Part shown: piece after piece, positions 36,958 to 47,171 of the stretch
How positions within the stretch are numbered: the stretch's first letter is position 1
Layout: each line of letters starts with the position of its first letter
Origin: Pipra filicauda
Taxonomy: Eukaryota > Chordata > Aves > Passeriformes > Pipridae
Direction of reading: 5' to 3'
DNA: 64,000 nucleotides
Assembly: GCF_003945595.2 (NCBI RefSeq)
Contig: NW_024104294.1
Location: 1,695,174 to 1,759,173 of the forward strand
The notes under the pieces: generated by a model
What the model was told of the DNA's origin: nothing
Databases searched by the model: none
What the model saw: only the letters and a program-made list of their open reading frames with translations
Translations under genes and position numbers: made by a program

Positions 36958-38693
36958 TCAGTAGGGGAGTATTTCAAATTCTTTAAAAGGAAATCTGTAC
37001 TTTGGTGCTGCCTTTCTGAGAGGGAATAAGAATTCTCTTAATTAGGAAGGAAACCACCTAGCCCCAAGATTTACGGTGTAGGCGACAGGAAGCCAGAAGA
37101 GCTAACGGAGAGAAGGACTTTTCTGTCCTGACCCTTTCTGTAAAAATTGGTGGAAAAACTATGAACAAAAGCCTGGCGGTGAGTCAGATTAGCCATAGTG
37201 ATCAAAACGAGCACGGACCCAAGAACAGAAGTAGATGGCACTTTTCTGGTGTTGTAAAGGTACAAACATGCCTAGCTTTTAGTGACAATATTTGATGGTC
37301 AAGGACTAGCCTCATGAGAAATCCCAAAGTGTTACAGGGCTGAGCGATGAGGGATGTAACTTTTCAATTTGCAGGTACTGGCAATGTGTCCTTGGGAAAG
37401 AGAGCAGCTTTGGAAGTGTGTCGGGGTTGTGGCAGTAAGAGCAGTGTTGCACCGAGCTTTCCGAAATGCCACGGTATTTGTGTGTGGATCACCCAGGTAT
37501 CCCTTGTGATGACAGATGCAACCTGGGACTCTGGTTGGAGCCGGTGACTCCGAGGTCCTCGGTGCGCCTGGGAGAGCGTGAGTATGGGAATTGTGGGGTT
37601 TTGGCTGAGCTGCTGTTATACTCCTGCAAGTCTTCTTTCTAGTAGCTGACAAGGAGGAAAAGCCGGCCGCTGCTTGAACCTCTGAGGAAGCCGAGACATC
37701 CTTCTCTTGCGTTGAAGAAGGCTCTCGCATCCCTGGCTCTCGGAAAGATAAGTGGAGGGCTGTGTCACGGTGAGGGGAGGGTAGCAGGCTGGGCATGGCT
37801 GGGATGGTCTTAGAAATGAGCGTACGGGAACAGATGTCCAATAACAGGCCCCGTAGTGCACCTAGGGGGACTGACTTAGTTTTGAGCACAACACTGGGCT
37901 GTGCAGGGCAGAGCAGTTCCAGTCTTTGTCGCGTAGTTTGTCTAGTCAGTCTTGCGTGTCTCGTGGTTTCTCAGTTTAGATGTCTTTGCGTTCTGCCCCG
38001 AAGGAACTTATAGGAAACTTTGGGCATCATCCCCGGGGTCTTAGGCGTCTGCTCGGCATGGTGCCCATAACATCTCTTACTTGACTTGCAATCTTGCATA
38101 GTAATCGCCTCTTGGAATTTTATAGTCGGGTGTATTCTGCGTCCAGGTTTCCGGCTGTGTCGTCGACCACGCTCTCCAACCATCCACCGTAAAGGAGGGG
38201 GTGTTGTTCTTCGCATCCTCCCAATCTTCCATGCCACGTAGCTTTGGGTCACTTCTCTCTGTGCTGTTTTGACAGGCCCCTCTTTTCCAAGGCGGTTATC
38301 TTGGGGTCTTTCTGCAGGTTTCCGTAGGACGTGCTCAACTCGCAGTAGCATTTATGTTTCTTCTCGCTCAACAGCCTCTCTATTCTTGGAGTTCTGTTTC
38401 TGGTCAGAATTTTCTCTCCTCATTGCGCCGCACGTTTGTCCTGTCCTGTGTCAGGTGTGCATGTTTTTCCTGGAGCTGCTCTGCCCTGATATATAGATGA
38501 GGGGGACGTAGGTGTAGAAGAGTCCTCTTGGGTGCAGCTAGCTCCCTGAGGTGATGACTGTCTAATTCCTTGGGATGGGGCAGCCATTGTCCTTCTGAAT
38601 GCAGCCCTGAAAACAGGGTTTTGTGGACATGATGGGAACTACCTGGCAATGCCATGATTTTTTCTTGTTGATTTACATATCTTAATGCAGAAT
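36958..38693. other. Unassigned sequence inside the repeat block
   Basis: Not tandemly repetitive. The longest open frames (minus strand 37,332-37,889 of 185 codons, and 37,971-38,351 of 126 codons) have no recognisable domain or splice context. No counterpart was found on the other side of the inverted structure. Confidence 0.4.
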
Positions 38694-38945
38694 AGAAGGA
38701 CAACTCTAAACCCGGGCATATGGATCTCGTTCAGGCCTGTAAGGCCATCCATCTAATGGAACATCAATTCAAACAACACCTACGTCCTGAGGACATGGCT
38801 GCCGCCGTCCAAGCTCGCTCGGCTCCAGCAGATGAACCTTAGGTTTAAAGGGTAGGCTCAGTTCAGCTCATAGAGTTTCACCTCAAAAAATCCATTTTGC
38901 AAACTCGAAGACCTTACCCGCCTTTCCAAAGCCCTGTATCACCAC
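38694..38945 (-). repeat. Unidentified interspersed repeat, copy 2
   Basis: Reverse complement of 183-450, with the same landmarks in diverged form (GCCCGGGTTT, GATGGATGGCCTTACAGG, CCGAGCGAGCTTGGA). It is a dispersed element rather than part of the local inverted duplication, since its partner lies at the far end of the window. Confidence 0.6.
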
Positions 38946-39329
38946 CGTGCTTGTAGTAAAAGTGGGTATAGGCCTTTCCCAAATCTTCGTTGGCGAAGAT
39001 TGTCCGTGAGGATGAATGCACAATGTAGCTGACCTGTTTTCCTGAGTGACCTTGAGAGCTATGAAAAGGTTCACTGAGCTTTTATTGAGCTTCTTATGTG
39101 AGCTGAAGAGTCCTTTTTTTTTCTTAGTTCACAGACAAGCAGACAGGATGTCCAACAGAATCGGAGGAAAACAGAGCAGAAGAGCAAGAGGGTGGGTCAC
39201 CAGTCGGCATGGCACAGGCGATGTGATGTTTTGGTTCGTGAGTTTGGCTTTCCGTTTTTGAGTGTGAAGATGGCCAGAACTGTGTGGCGTGGGCTACCTC
39301 CACCGGATGGGAGACGAGAAACGTGAGCA

Positions 39330-39500
39330 TCCGAGGGTCAAAATTGTATAAGGAAATATATTCCTCCCAGAGCAAAGGTGCCCGGAGAGAAAGAGCATTA
39401 TATAAATATAGTTCCGAGAATGGTGAAACATCCTCTCAGGAGAGACAAAAGATCATGGATTTCTTTCCTGGCTGGATAGTAGGTCGTTCGCCGGCAGGCT
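39330..39500 (+). repeat. Diverged single monomer related to the 191-bp satellite
   Basis: Keeps the order of landmarks found in the 47-49 kb satellite. ATTCCTCCCAGAGCAAAGG comes first, then an AGAAAG piece, then TTTCTTTCCTGGC. A second such monomer lies at about 39,930-40,110 on the plus strand. More lie on the minus strand at about 44,600-45,230. They are much more diverged from each other than the tandem copies are. Confidence 0.55.
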
Positions 39501-41200
39501 GGTAGAGATGTGTTTTGGTAACTCACCTCTGCACACCGGAACACAAAAAAGAACACTCGTGCACAACTGAAGACTCTCGAATTCCACCAAGCGCATCCGC
39601 GCACAACCAAAGATACTCGTGCAAAACCAATACATCAGAGTAAAACCAAGAATACCTGTGCACACCCGAGCACACAGGTGAAAATCCAGATACACCCGCA
39701 AGAACTCAAAGAGAAACAGAACTGTAAGCAATCACAAACGCTATCGCACACACAGATACACACACCTACACAAAAAACTTTTTTTTATTCTCTCTTAGTG
39801 TGTGCGAATGCCTGTGTGTGAGTGACCTTTCACGTAGTGAAATCTGCGCAGCAACTGCATAAGAGAGACAGAGGGTAAGGTCTTTCTTTCTTTTCTCGAA
39901 GAGCACTCAATCAATTGGAAGCCAACTGTCATGAAAGTTGCAGTCCGTCTGCCACAATTAAATACAGAAATATATTACTCCCAGAGTAAAAATATCCGGC
40001 CAGAAAGAGTATGCTCTAGATGTAGATCAGAGAGTGGCGGAACAGCAGAAAATAGATGGAGGGCTCAGGGCTTTCTTTCCTGGCTGCAAGGTCAGTCATT
40101 CGCCGGCCGCGTGTTCTTCTGTGTGCACGGGGGTGCACAGGTGAGCGCACGGAAAAACCCCTTATACGGTCGAGAACACCGAAATAAACCCGTGCAGAAA
40201 GGAACACACGCAGGTTCAGCCAAAAGCAATCAATCGCACTTGTGCAAACCCGAGCACACTCAGGTTTACCTGTAAACGCACAAGAACACACGAGCACACC
40301 CACCCACAACTTTGTAAAGGCCAACAGATCCGTGCAAATGGGAGAACACAAAAACACAGCTGCACAAGCATAAAACACCAAACACGCTTGCAATCCCCCG
40401 GAAGTCCTTGCAAACGTCCAAACACATACAATCTCGGACACAATGGGCTCAACCACACACTCTAACAAATAACCAGACACAAGCCAACACATGCAAATAT
40501 ACAAACACAAGACAGAACCAGAAACACCCAGACGCCGTCACAAGCAACGGCACATGAAAAAAAATTTCGACAAACGGACTCCTAAACACACATAGACACA
40601 CTGAGGAAAAAATCCTACACAGTTAGGTACATTAGTACACAATAATACAAAGTACCAATTAGGACCAAAAAAAGCGAAACAGTCGGAAAGCCTCAGACAC
40701 ACTCGCAAAAACTAACAAAATTTGGTGCACCCGTGAAAACACTATGCCACACCCAGACACACAATGACACCCCTGAACAAATTCATAAAATCTTACAGGC
40801 AGACAAGCCCACAAACACGCACACCTCCTCTCGCACATTATCTGACAGCCTTGCTAATACCAGACACACTCATACACAGTAAAACCGGCAGAAATGATAA
40901 AGTACAAAGAAAAACGCAGAAAACTCGTAAGAACTCGATAATTTAAACACACCGAAATACACTCGCACACATTCGCACAAAATCAGACTAGTTCAGGAAC
41001 ACTCTACCACACTCACAGATGCTCATCAAACTCCCACATTTGACTGAAATTACACACCCTTACGCACATTCTCAAATACTCAGACACATTCGCACATATT
41101 ACAACACAGAAAAACACGAACATGCCCTCGCGAACACACTGACACTCGAACACACGCACATTCAGACAAACGCGCACACACTGTATAGGTCTCGGAATGA
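39500..41200 (+). repeat. Inner inverted-repeat arm, left copy
   Basis: Pairs in reverse complement with 43,540-45,790. Matching pieces are 39,500-39,830 with 45,470-45,780, the 39,930-40,250 monomer with 44,480-44,780, TAGACACACTGAGGAAAAA near 40,590 with TTTTTCCTCAGTGTGTCTA near 44,100, and 41,040-41,180 with 43,560-43,680. The arm is rich in CACA-type runs related to the 10-bp satellite. Divergence is high, and the right arm has extra satellite-like monomers. Confidence 0.75.
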
Positions 41201-41689
41201 TTCCTAATTTGCCTGATTTTTTCCTGAGATTTTCCGTACTTCCACGGGAGACTGTATTTCCAATTTTTTATTGAAGACAAGTGTGAGAGTATCTCTCATT
41301 TTGTGTGAAAAGAAGAATGAGTATCTGCTACTATGTCTCAGAAGTTTAAGACTGTGTGAGAACTTGTATCTTTGTCTGAGTAATTGTGAGTTTCTCCGAG
41401 GCTTGTTTACTGAGTATCAATGAGTGCGAGAGTGCGACACTTTCTGCAGAAGTGCCTCACCGTGCTGGAGTGCGTCCGAGTGTGATAGATATGGCCTAAT
41501 GGTGTCCCAAGTGCCTAAGGATCTCTGATTATGTGAATAAGTGTTTCTTGGTGTGTCTATGCCTGAGCCTGTGTTAGTCTGCTCGCCTTCGACTGTTTCC
41601 GTGTGCTTATGAGTGCGTTCGTCTCTCTCAGTGATGGCAAAGTGTTTGAGGTTGTGCAAGTAGGTCTGAGCCTGTTTGATTGTCTCTGA
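41201..41689. other. Transition sequence in the spacer of the inner inverted repeat
   Basis: GTGTGAG-rich sequence that grades into the reversed 10-bp satellite. No gene was seen. Confidence 0.4.
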
Positions 41690-42304
41690 GATTCTTAGAG
41701 TACCTCTGATAGTGTGGGGCTGTGTCAGAGTGTTTTAAAGTGTGTTTAAATTTGTCTAATTTTGTCTAAGTGTGTCTGGCACTGTGAGAGCGTGTCTGAG
41801 CATGTGTCAGTGTGAGCGAATGTGTCTGGGTGTGTGCGAGTGTGTTTAAGTGTGTCTAAGTGTGCGAGTGTGTTTGCAGTTGTGTCTGAGCATGTGCGAC
41901 TGTCTCTGAGTATTTCTGACTGTATCTGAGTGTCTCTGAGTGTGTGTGAGTGTGTCTGGGTGCGCCTGAGTGTGTCTGCGTGTGTCGGAGTGTATCTGGG
42001 TCTGTGCGAGTGTGTCTCAGTGTGCTTGAGTGTGCCTGAGCATATATTTATTGGTCTGATTGTTTGTCAGTGTTTGCAGGTGTGTCTGATTGTATGCGAT
42101 TGTGTTTGAGTGCGTCACTGTGTCTGAGTGTGTCTGTGTCTCACTTTGTGATAGTGTTTCTGAGTGTGTCTAAGTGTGTCTGAGTATGAGCGAATATGTC
42201 TGGGTGTGTGCGACTGTGTCTGAGTGTATCTGAGTGTGTCTGCTTATGTCTTAGTGTGTGTGAGAGTGTGCGAGTGGGTCTGGTTTTGTCTGAGTGTGTC
42301 TGAG
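41690..42304 (-). repeat. 10-bp satellite array, reversed, central block
   Basis: Tandem TCTGAGTGTG units, the reverse complement of the 31.4-37.0 kb array. It includes the reversed spacer (ATATATTTATTGG, then GTTTGCAGGTGTG) at about 42,040-42,085, which confirms common origin. Confidence 0.85.
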
Positions 42305-42740
42305 ACAAGCTCTGTGTGTGCCGCTTCCTGGAACAGGGTTCATCCCTCGGCACCTTCCTCGAGCGATAATCCAGGTACATCAGGCTCTTCCCCCAACCCC
42401 TAAAACAAGCTCTCATCATCAGTGCTTGAGAGACCCCCGGAACCAACTCCTCCCCTGCAGAAGCTCCCTGCAGAAAGTGCACTCAGCAGGGCCCGTCCCT
42501 CATTATCCTCAGTGGTTACACCTGGGGTTTTCCCCACCACTTCGTCATCCTCATTGGCCACCCTGGGGCTGCCCTGCATGGGAGGGGAGAGCAGGGCGGG
42601 TGGAGCAACAGACGGGCGTGCGGGGAGAGGAGGAGGCACGACACGGTTGGAGCTGGTGGGAGGGGTCGGTACCAGCCGGGTGCCAGTGTCCATGCCGGTT
42701 CGCGATGCTTCTCTCTGGACTCTGGGGTTCTTTTAAGTCG
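42305..42740 (-). other. GC-rich island with a 97-codon open frame
   Basis: A compositional island of about 435 bp between satellite and variant telomere repeats. The minus strand has an open frame at 42,693-42,400 whose first half is proline-rich (PPPLPARPSVAPP) and whose second half is acidic and serine/glycine-rich, ending SSTDDESLF. It ends in a stop next to a GC drop. No family is recognised. It may be a captured gene fragment or chance. Confidence 0.35.
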
Positions 42741-43170
42741 GTTTTGAATGCCTAATTTTAAGACAAAGCCTAAACCTTACCCTAAAGCCTAAACCTAAAC
42801 CCTAAAACCCAAATCTAAATCTAAGCCTAAAGCTAGGCCTGAGCCTAAACCTTAAAGCCTAAGCCTAAGGCCAAACCTTAAACCTAAGCCTAAAGCTTAA
42901 ACCTAAACCTAAACCTAGGCCTAAACCTAAATCGTAAAGCTTAAGACTAGGCCTAGGCCTAAGCCTAAACCCTAAAGCCTTAGCCTATAACAAAGCCTAA
43001 GCCTAGGCCTAAGTCTAGACCTAAACCTAAACCTAGTCCTAACACTAAGCCTCAACCTAAACCTAAGACTAAAACTAAGACTAAATTTAAGTCTAAGTCT
43101 AACCCCAAGGCTAAACCCTAAAGCGTAAGCCTAAGGCTAAATCTAAGACTAAACCTAAACGCTAAAGCCT
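42741..43170 (-). repeat. Variant telomere-like repeats, C-rich strand on top
   Basis: Degenerate hexamers CCTAAA, CCTAAG and CCTAGG, equal to TTAGGT, TTAGGC and related variants on the minus strand. They are not the canonical vertebrate TTAGGG. The block ends at CCTAGG (43,168-43,173), where the strand bias reverses. Confidence 0.85.
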
Positions 43171-43512
43171 AGGTTTAGGTTTAGGCTTAGTCTTAGGCCT
43201 TAGTGTTAAGGCTCGGGCTTAGCCTTAGTTTTAAGCTAAGTCTTAAAATTAGTCTTAGGTTTAGTCTTAGCTTTAGGCTGAGGCTTGGAGTTAGGCCTAG
43301 ATTTAGGCTTAGGCCTAGGCTTTAGGGTTTAGGTTTAGGCCTAAGCTTAGGTTTAGGCTTAGGTTTAGTTTTAGACATAAGACGTATGCTTTGTCTTAGG
43401 TTTCGGCTTAGGCTTTAGGGTTTAGGTTTAGGTCTAGGCCTAGGCTTAGGTTTAGGCTTTAGGGTTTAGGTTTAGGCTTCAAGGTTTAGCCTCAGGTCTA
43501 AATTTAGGCTTA
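43171..43512 (+). repeat. Variant telomere-like repeats, G-rich strand on top
   Basis: Continuation of the previous block in the opposite orientation, with TTTAGG and CTTAGG hexamers. Together the two blocks form an inverted array with its axis at 43,170/43,171. Confidence 0.85.
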
Positions 43513-43539
43513 GACTCAGAGATCTGTTTAATGTTTAGG

Positions 43540-45790
43540 CGTTTGACTGATTTTGCGTGTGTTCGAGTGTCTTTGAGTTCGTGCGCACGTGTTAGTGTTT
43601 GTCTGTGTTGTAATATGTGCGATGTGTCTGAGTTGTTGAGAATGTGTGTGAGGGTTCGTAATTTCAGCCAAATATTTGAGAGTGTTTCTGAGCATTTTTG
43701 AGTGTTGTCGAATGTTCCTGAGCCTGTCTGAATTTGTGTGAATATGTGCGACTGTATCTCGGTGTGTTTTTATTGCCAAGTTATTCTGAGTTTCCTACGT
43801 TTTTCTCTTTTTTTTTTATAATTTCTGCTATTTTTACCGTATGTGAGTGTGTATGGTTAACAAGGTTGTCAGATAATGTCCGAGAGGATGTGTACGTGTT
43901 TGTGAGAGTGTCTGCCAGTACGATTGCCTGGGTTTGTTTTTGGTGTCATTGTTTTCTGGCTCTGTGATAGTGTGTTCACGGGTGCGCCAACTTTCATTAG
44001 TTTTTGCAGGTATTTCTGAGGTTTTCCGATTGTGTCTCTTTTTCTGCCCCTAATTTCTGCTTTTATTAGCGTGAACGAAGGTCCCCAGTTTTTAATATTT
44101 TTCCTCAGTGTGTCTATGTGTGTTTGGGAGTGCGTCTGTTAAAGTTATTTCTTTTCTTGTGGACTTGTGTATGAATGTGTCTCTGTGTTTCTCTGTCTTG
44201 TTGGGTTTCTGTGAATTTGGATGTGTTAGTATGTGTCTGGTTTTTTGTCGGAGTGTGTGGCTGAGTCCCAGTGTGTCCGGGAGTGTACGAGCTTGGATAT
44301 TTGAGAGGACTTCAGGGAGATTACAGCTGTGTTTTTTTGTGTTATGCTTATGCAGATGTATTTTGTTTTTCTTCATGTGCACGGGTCTGTTGGTCTTTAC
44401 AAATTTGTTGATGGGTGTGCTCATGTGTTCTTGTGCTTGTACACGTAAGCCTGAGTGTGCTTGTGTTTGCACGAGTGCTATTGGTTGCGTTTGGTGAACC
44501 TGGGTGTTTTCCGTTCCTTACAGGTTTCCATCGGTGTTCTCGGCTCCGGAGGGTGTTTTTCTGTGAACTCACCTGTGCACCCGAAGAACACGAGACCTGT
44601 GAACGACTGACCTTGCAGCCAGGAAAGAAAGCCCTGAACCCTACCTCTCTTCTCTTCTGTTGCGCCAATCTCTGCACTACATCTACAGTATGCTCTTTCT
44701 GCCCAGATCTTTTTGCTGTGGGAAGAATATATTTCCATATTTAATTTTGACACTCGGACTGCAATTTGGAAGCCAGGAGAGCTGGCTTCCAATTGAGCCA
44801 GTGCCCTTCGAGCAAGGAAAGAAAGACCTGACCCTCCGTCTCTCCAATGCAGTAGCTGCGCAGATTTCCTCACTACTTGCACAGCAAGATCTTTCTGCAG
44901 AGGAACATTTCTTCTGGTAGAAATCTTCCATATTGAATTTTGGTCCCCGCACAGCTTTTCGCTTCGCAGTGTGCCTAACTGCAAACAACAGCCATTCCAG
45001 CCAAGAAAGAAAGCCCTGTCACTCCTTCTCTACTGTGCAGATTTTTTACACTCGCGGTACAACAGGCTCAGCTAGTGCTATAATCCCGGGCCCTTTTGTT
45101 CTTAAAGGAATCTGCCCCGGATCAAAACTCTTTGTGTGCACCTAGCGCCGTTATTGGCGCACCAACGACAGTGGAGGGACAGGGGGTCAGACCTCTCTTT
45201 CCTGCTTGGAAGTGCAATAGTTCACCTGCCGATTTCCATGGGTGTTCTCGGATGGTCTCCCGAGTTAACTCACCAAACACATCTCAGAACACACAAACAC
45301 ACTCGTTCACCCTCGAACAAAATTTTGCACTCCAGAAAACACACTGGAAGACTAAAATAGAGCCATGCACACCGGAGGGATCCCGTCAACGTAGAACACC
45401 CAGGCATACCCACGCATATTTTTTTCACACGCACACAACCAGAAAAACAAAAAGTCACCCGCAAACACTCGCACACACAGACATTCGCACACACAAAGAG
45501 AGAATAAACAAAACGTTTTATTTTTGTTTAGCTGTGTGTATCTGTGTGCGAAAGTGTTGGTGACTGCTTACAGATGTGTTTCACCGGGAGTTCTTGCGGG
45601 TGTACTTGTATTTTCTCCGGTGTGCTCAGGTGTGCACGGGTTTGCACATGTACACTTGATTTTACTCTGCTGTACTTGCGTCTGTTTGGTTGTGCACGGA
45701 TGCTCTTGATGTACTCGAGTGTTTTCAGATGTGCACGGGTGTTCTTTGTTGTGTTGCTTTGTGCAGAGGTGAGAATAGCGAAACACACCT
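43540..45790 (-). repeat. Inner inverted-repeat arm, right copy
   Basis: Reverse-complement partner of 39,500-41,200. It is about 550 bp longer, because several monomers related to the 191-bp satellite (landmark CAGGAAAGAAAGCCCTG near 44,623 and similar strings near 44,815 and 45,000) are present in extra number between 44,600 and 45,230. No gene. Confidence 0.75.
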
Positions 45791-46907
45791 CTGCAAGCCT
45801 GCCCCATGCATCTGAGAATGTTTGAGTGTTTCTGAGTGTGTGAGAGTGTGTCTCAATGTGCGTAAATATTTCTGAGTGTGTCTGGATGTTTGGGAGTGTG
45901 CCTGAATATGTTTGAATGTGCTCAAGTGTGTCTGAGTGTGTGCGAGTGTGTCTGAGCATTTCTCTGGTGTGTCTGAGTGTTTCTCAGTGTGTTTCAGTGT
46001 GTCTGATTGTGTGTCTGTGTCTGGGTATGTGAGACTGTGATTGAGTGTGTCTGAGTGAGTTTAAGTGCGTCTGAGAGTGCAAGTGTGTTTGCAGTTGTGT
46101 CTGAGTGTTTGCTGCTGTTTTTGATTGTTTCTGAGTGTGTCTGAGTGTGTACGAGTGTGTCTGAGTGTCACTGGTTTTGCCTGAGTGTGTCTGTTTCGGA
46201 GTGTATCTGAGTGTGTCTGAGCATGTGCGAGTGTTTCTGGGTGCTTCTGAGTGTGTCTGAGCGTATCGGAGTGTGTGTGTCTGAGATTGTCTGTGTTTTT
46301 GCAAGTGTGACTCAGTGTGGGTAAGTGTGCCTGAGCATATATTTATGTGTCTGATTGTCAGTGTTTGCAGGTGTGTCTGAGTGTATTCGACTGTGTCTGA
46401 GCATGTGTGAGTGTGTCTGAGTGTGAGCGAATGTGTCTGTGTTTGTGCGAGCATCTCTGAGTGTGTCTCAGATTATCTGTGTGTGTGCGAATATGTCTGG
46501 GAGTGTGAAGGTGTGTCTGAGTGTGTCTGAGTGCGTCTGAGAGTGTGTGAGGGTTTCTGAGTGTGTGAGTGTGTCTGAATGTGTGCCAATGTTTTTGAGT
46601 GTGTCTGGATGTGTGGGAGTGTGCTTGAGTGTGTCTGAGTTTGCTCAAGTGTGTCTCAGTGTGTGCTAGTGTGTCTGAGGGTCTCTCAGTGTGTCTGAGT
46701 TTGTCTGAGAGAGTGTGAGTGTGTCTGAATATATCTGAGTGTGCAAGTGTGTGGGACTGCGCTTGAGTGTGTCTGAGTGTGTTTAAGTGTGTCTAGCTGT
46801 GTGTGAGTGAGTCTGATTGTGTCTGAGCCTATCTGAGTGTAAGCAAAAGTATCTGGGTGTGTGCAAGTGTGTCTGAGTGCGCCAGAGTGTGTCTGAGTGT
46901 GTTTGTA
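45791..46907 (-). repeat. 10-bp satellite array, reversed, right block (1.1 kb)
   Basis: TCTGAGTGTG tandem units with the reversed spacer (ATATATTTATGTG, then GTTTGCAGGTGTG) at about 46,337-46,378. It is the mirror of the left array but about five times shorter. Confidence 0.9.
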
Positions 46908-47047
46908 GTTAAGGTTAGGGTTAAGGAAAGGGTTTGTGGTTAGGGTTAGGGTTTAGGGTTAGGGTTTGAAGTTAGGGATTAGGGTTAGGGCTAGGGTTTA
47001 GGGTTAGGGTTAGGGTTAGTTTTAGGGTTAGGGTTAGGGTTTAGGGT

Positions 47048-47078
<31 letters not shown>

Positions 47079-47116
47079 GTAGGGTTAGTGTTGGGTTAGG
47101 TGTTAGGTGTTAGGGG

Positions 47117-47152
<36 letters not shown>

Positions 47153-47171
47153 TTTAGGGTTAGGGTTAGGG
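46908..47171 (+). repeat. Interstitial telomeric TTAGGG array (about 260 bp)
   Basis: Canonical vertebrate TTAGGG repeats with TTTAGGG and other slips, G-rich strand on top, so the telomere-ward direction is to the right. It is internal: satellites lie on both sides, and the junction with the 191-bp satellite at 47,172 falls inside a repeat unit. Confidence 0.95.

Noticed and set aside
31550..36986. Long plus-strand open frames rich in HTQTHSDTLR
   Set aside because: They are translations of the 10-bp satellite. All frames give similar peptides and there is no promoter, splice or conserved start.
42741..43512. Ancient telomere-telomere fusion site
   Set aside because: The orientation is C-rich then G-rich, the opposite of a head-to-head fusion, and the hexamers are variants rather than TTAGGG.
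46908..47171. Telomere-integrated herpesvirus junction
   Set aside because: TTAGGG repeats can flank such integrations, but the neighbours are satellites and no viral gene was seen.
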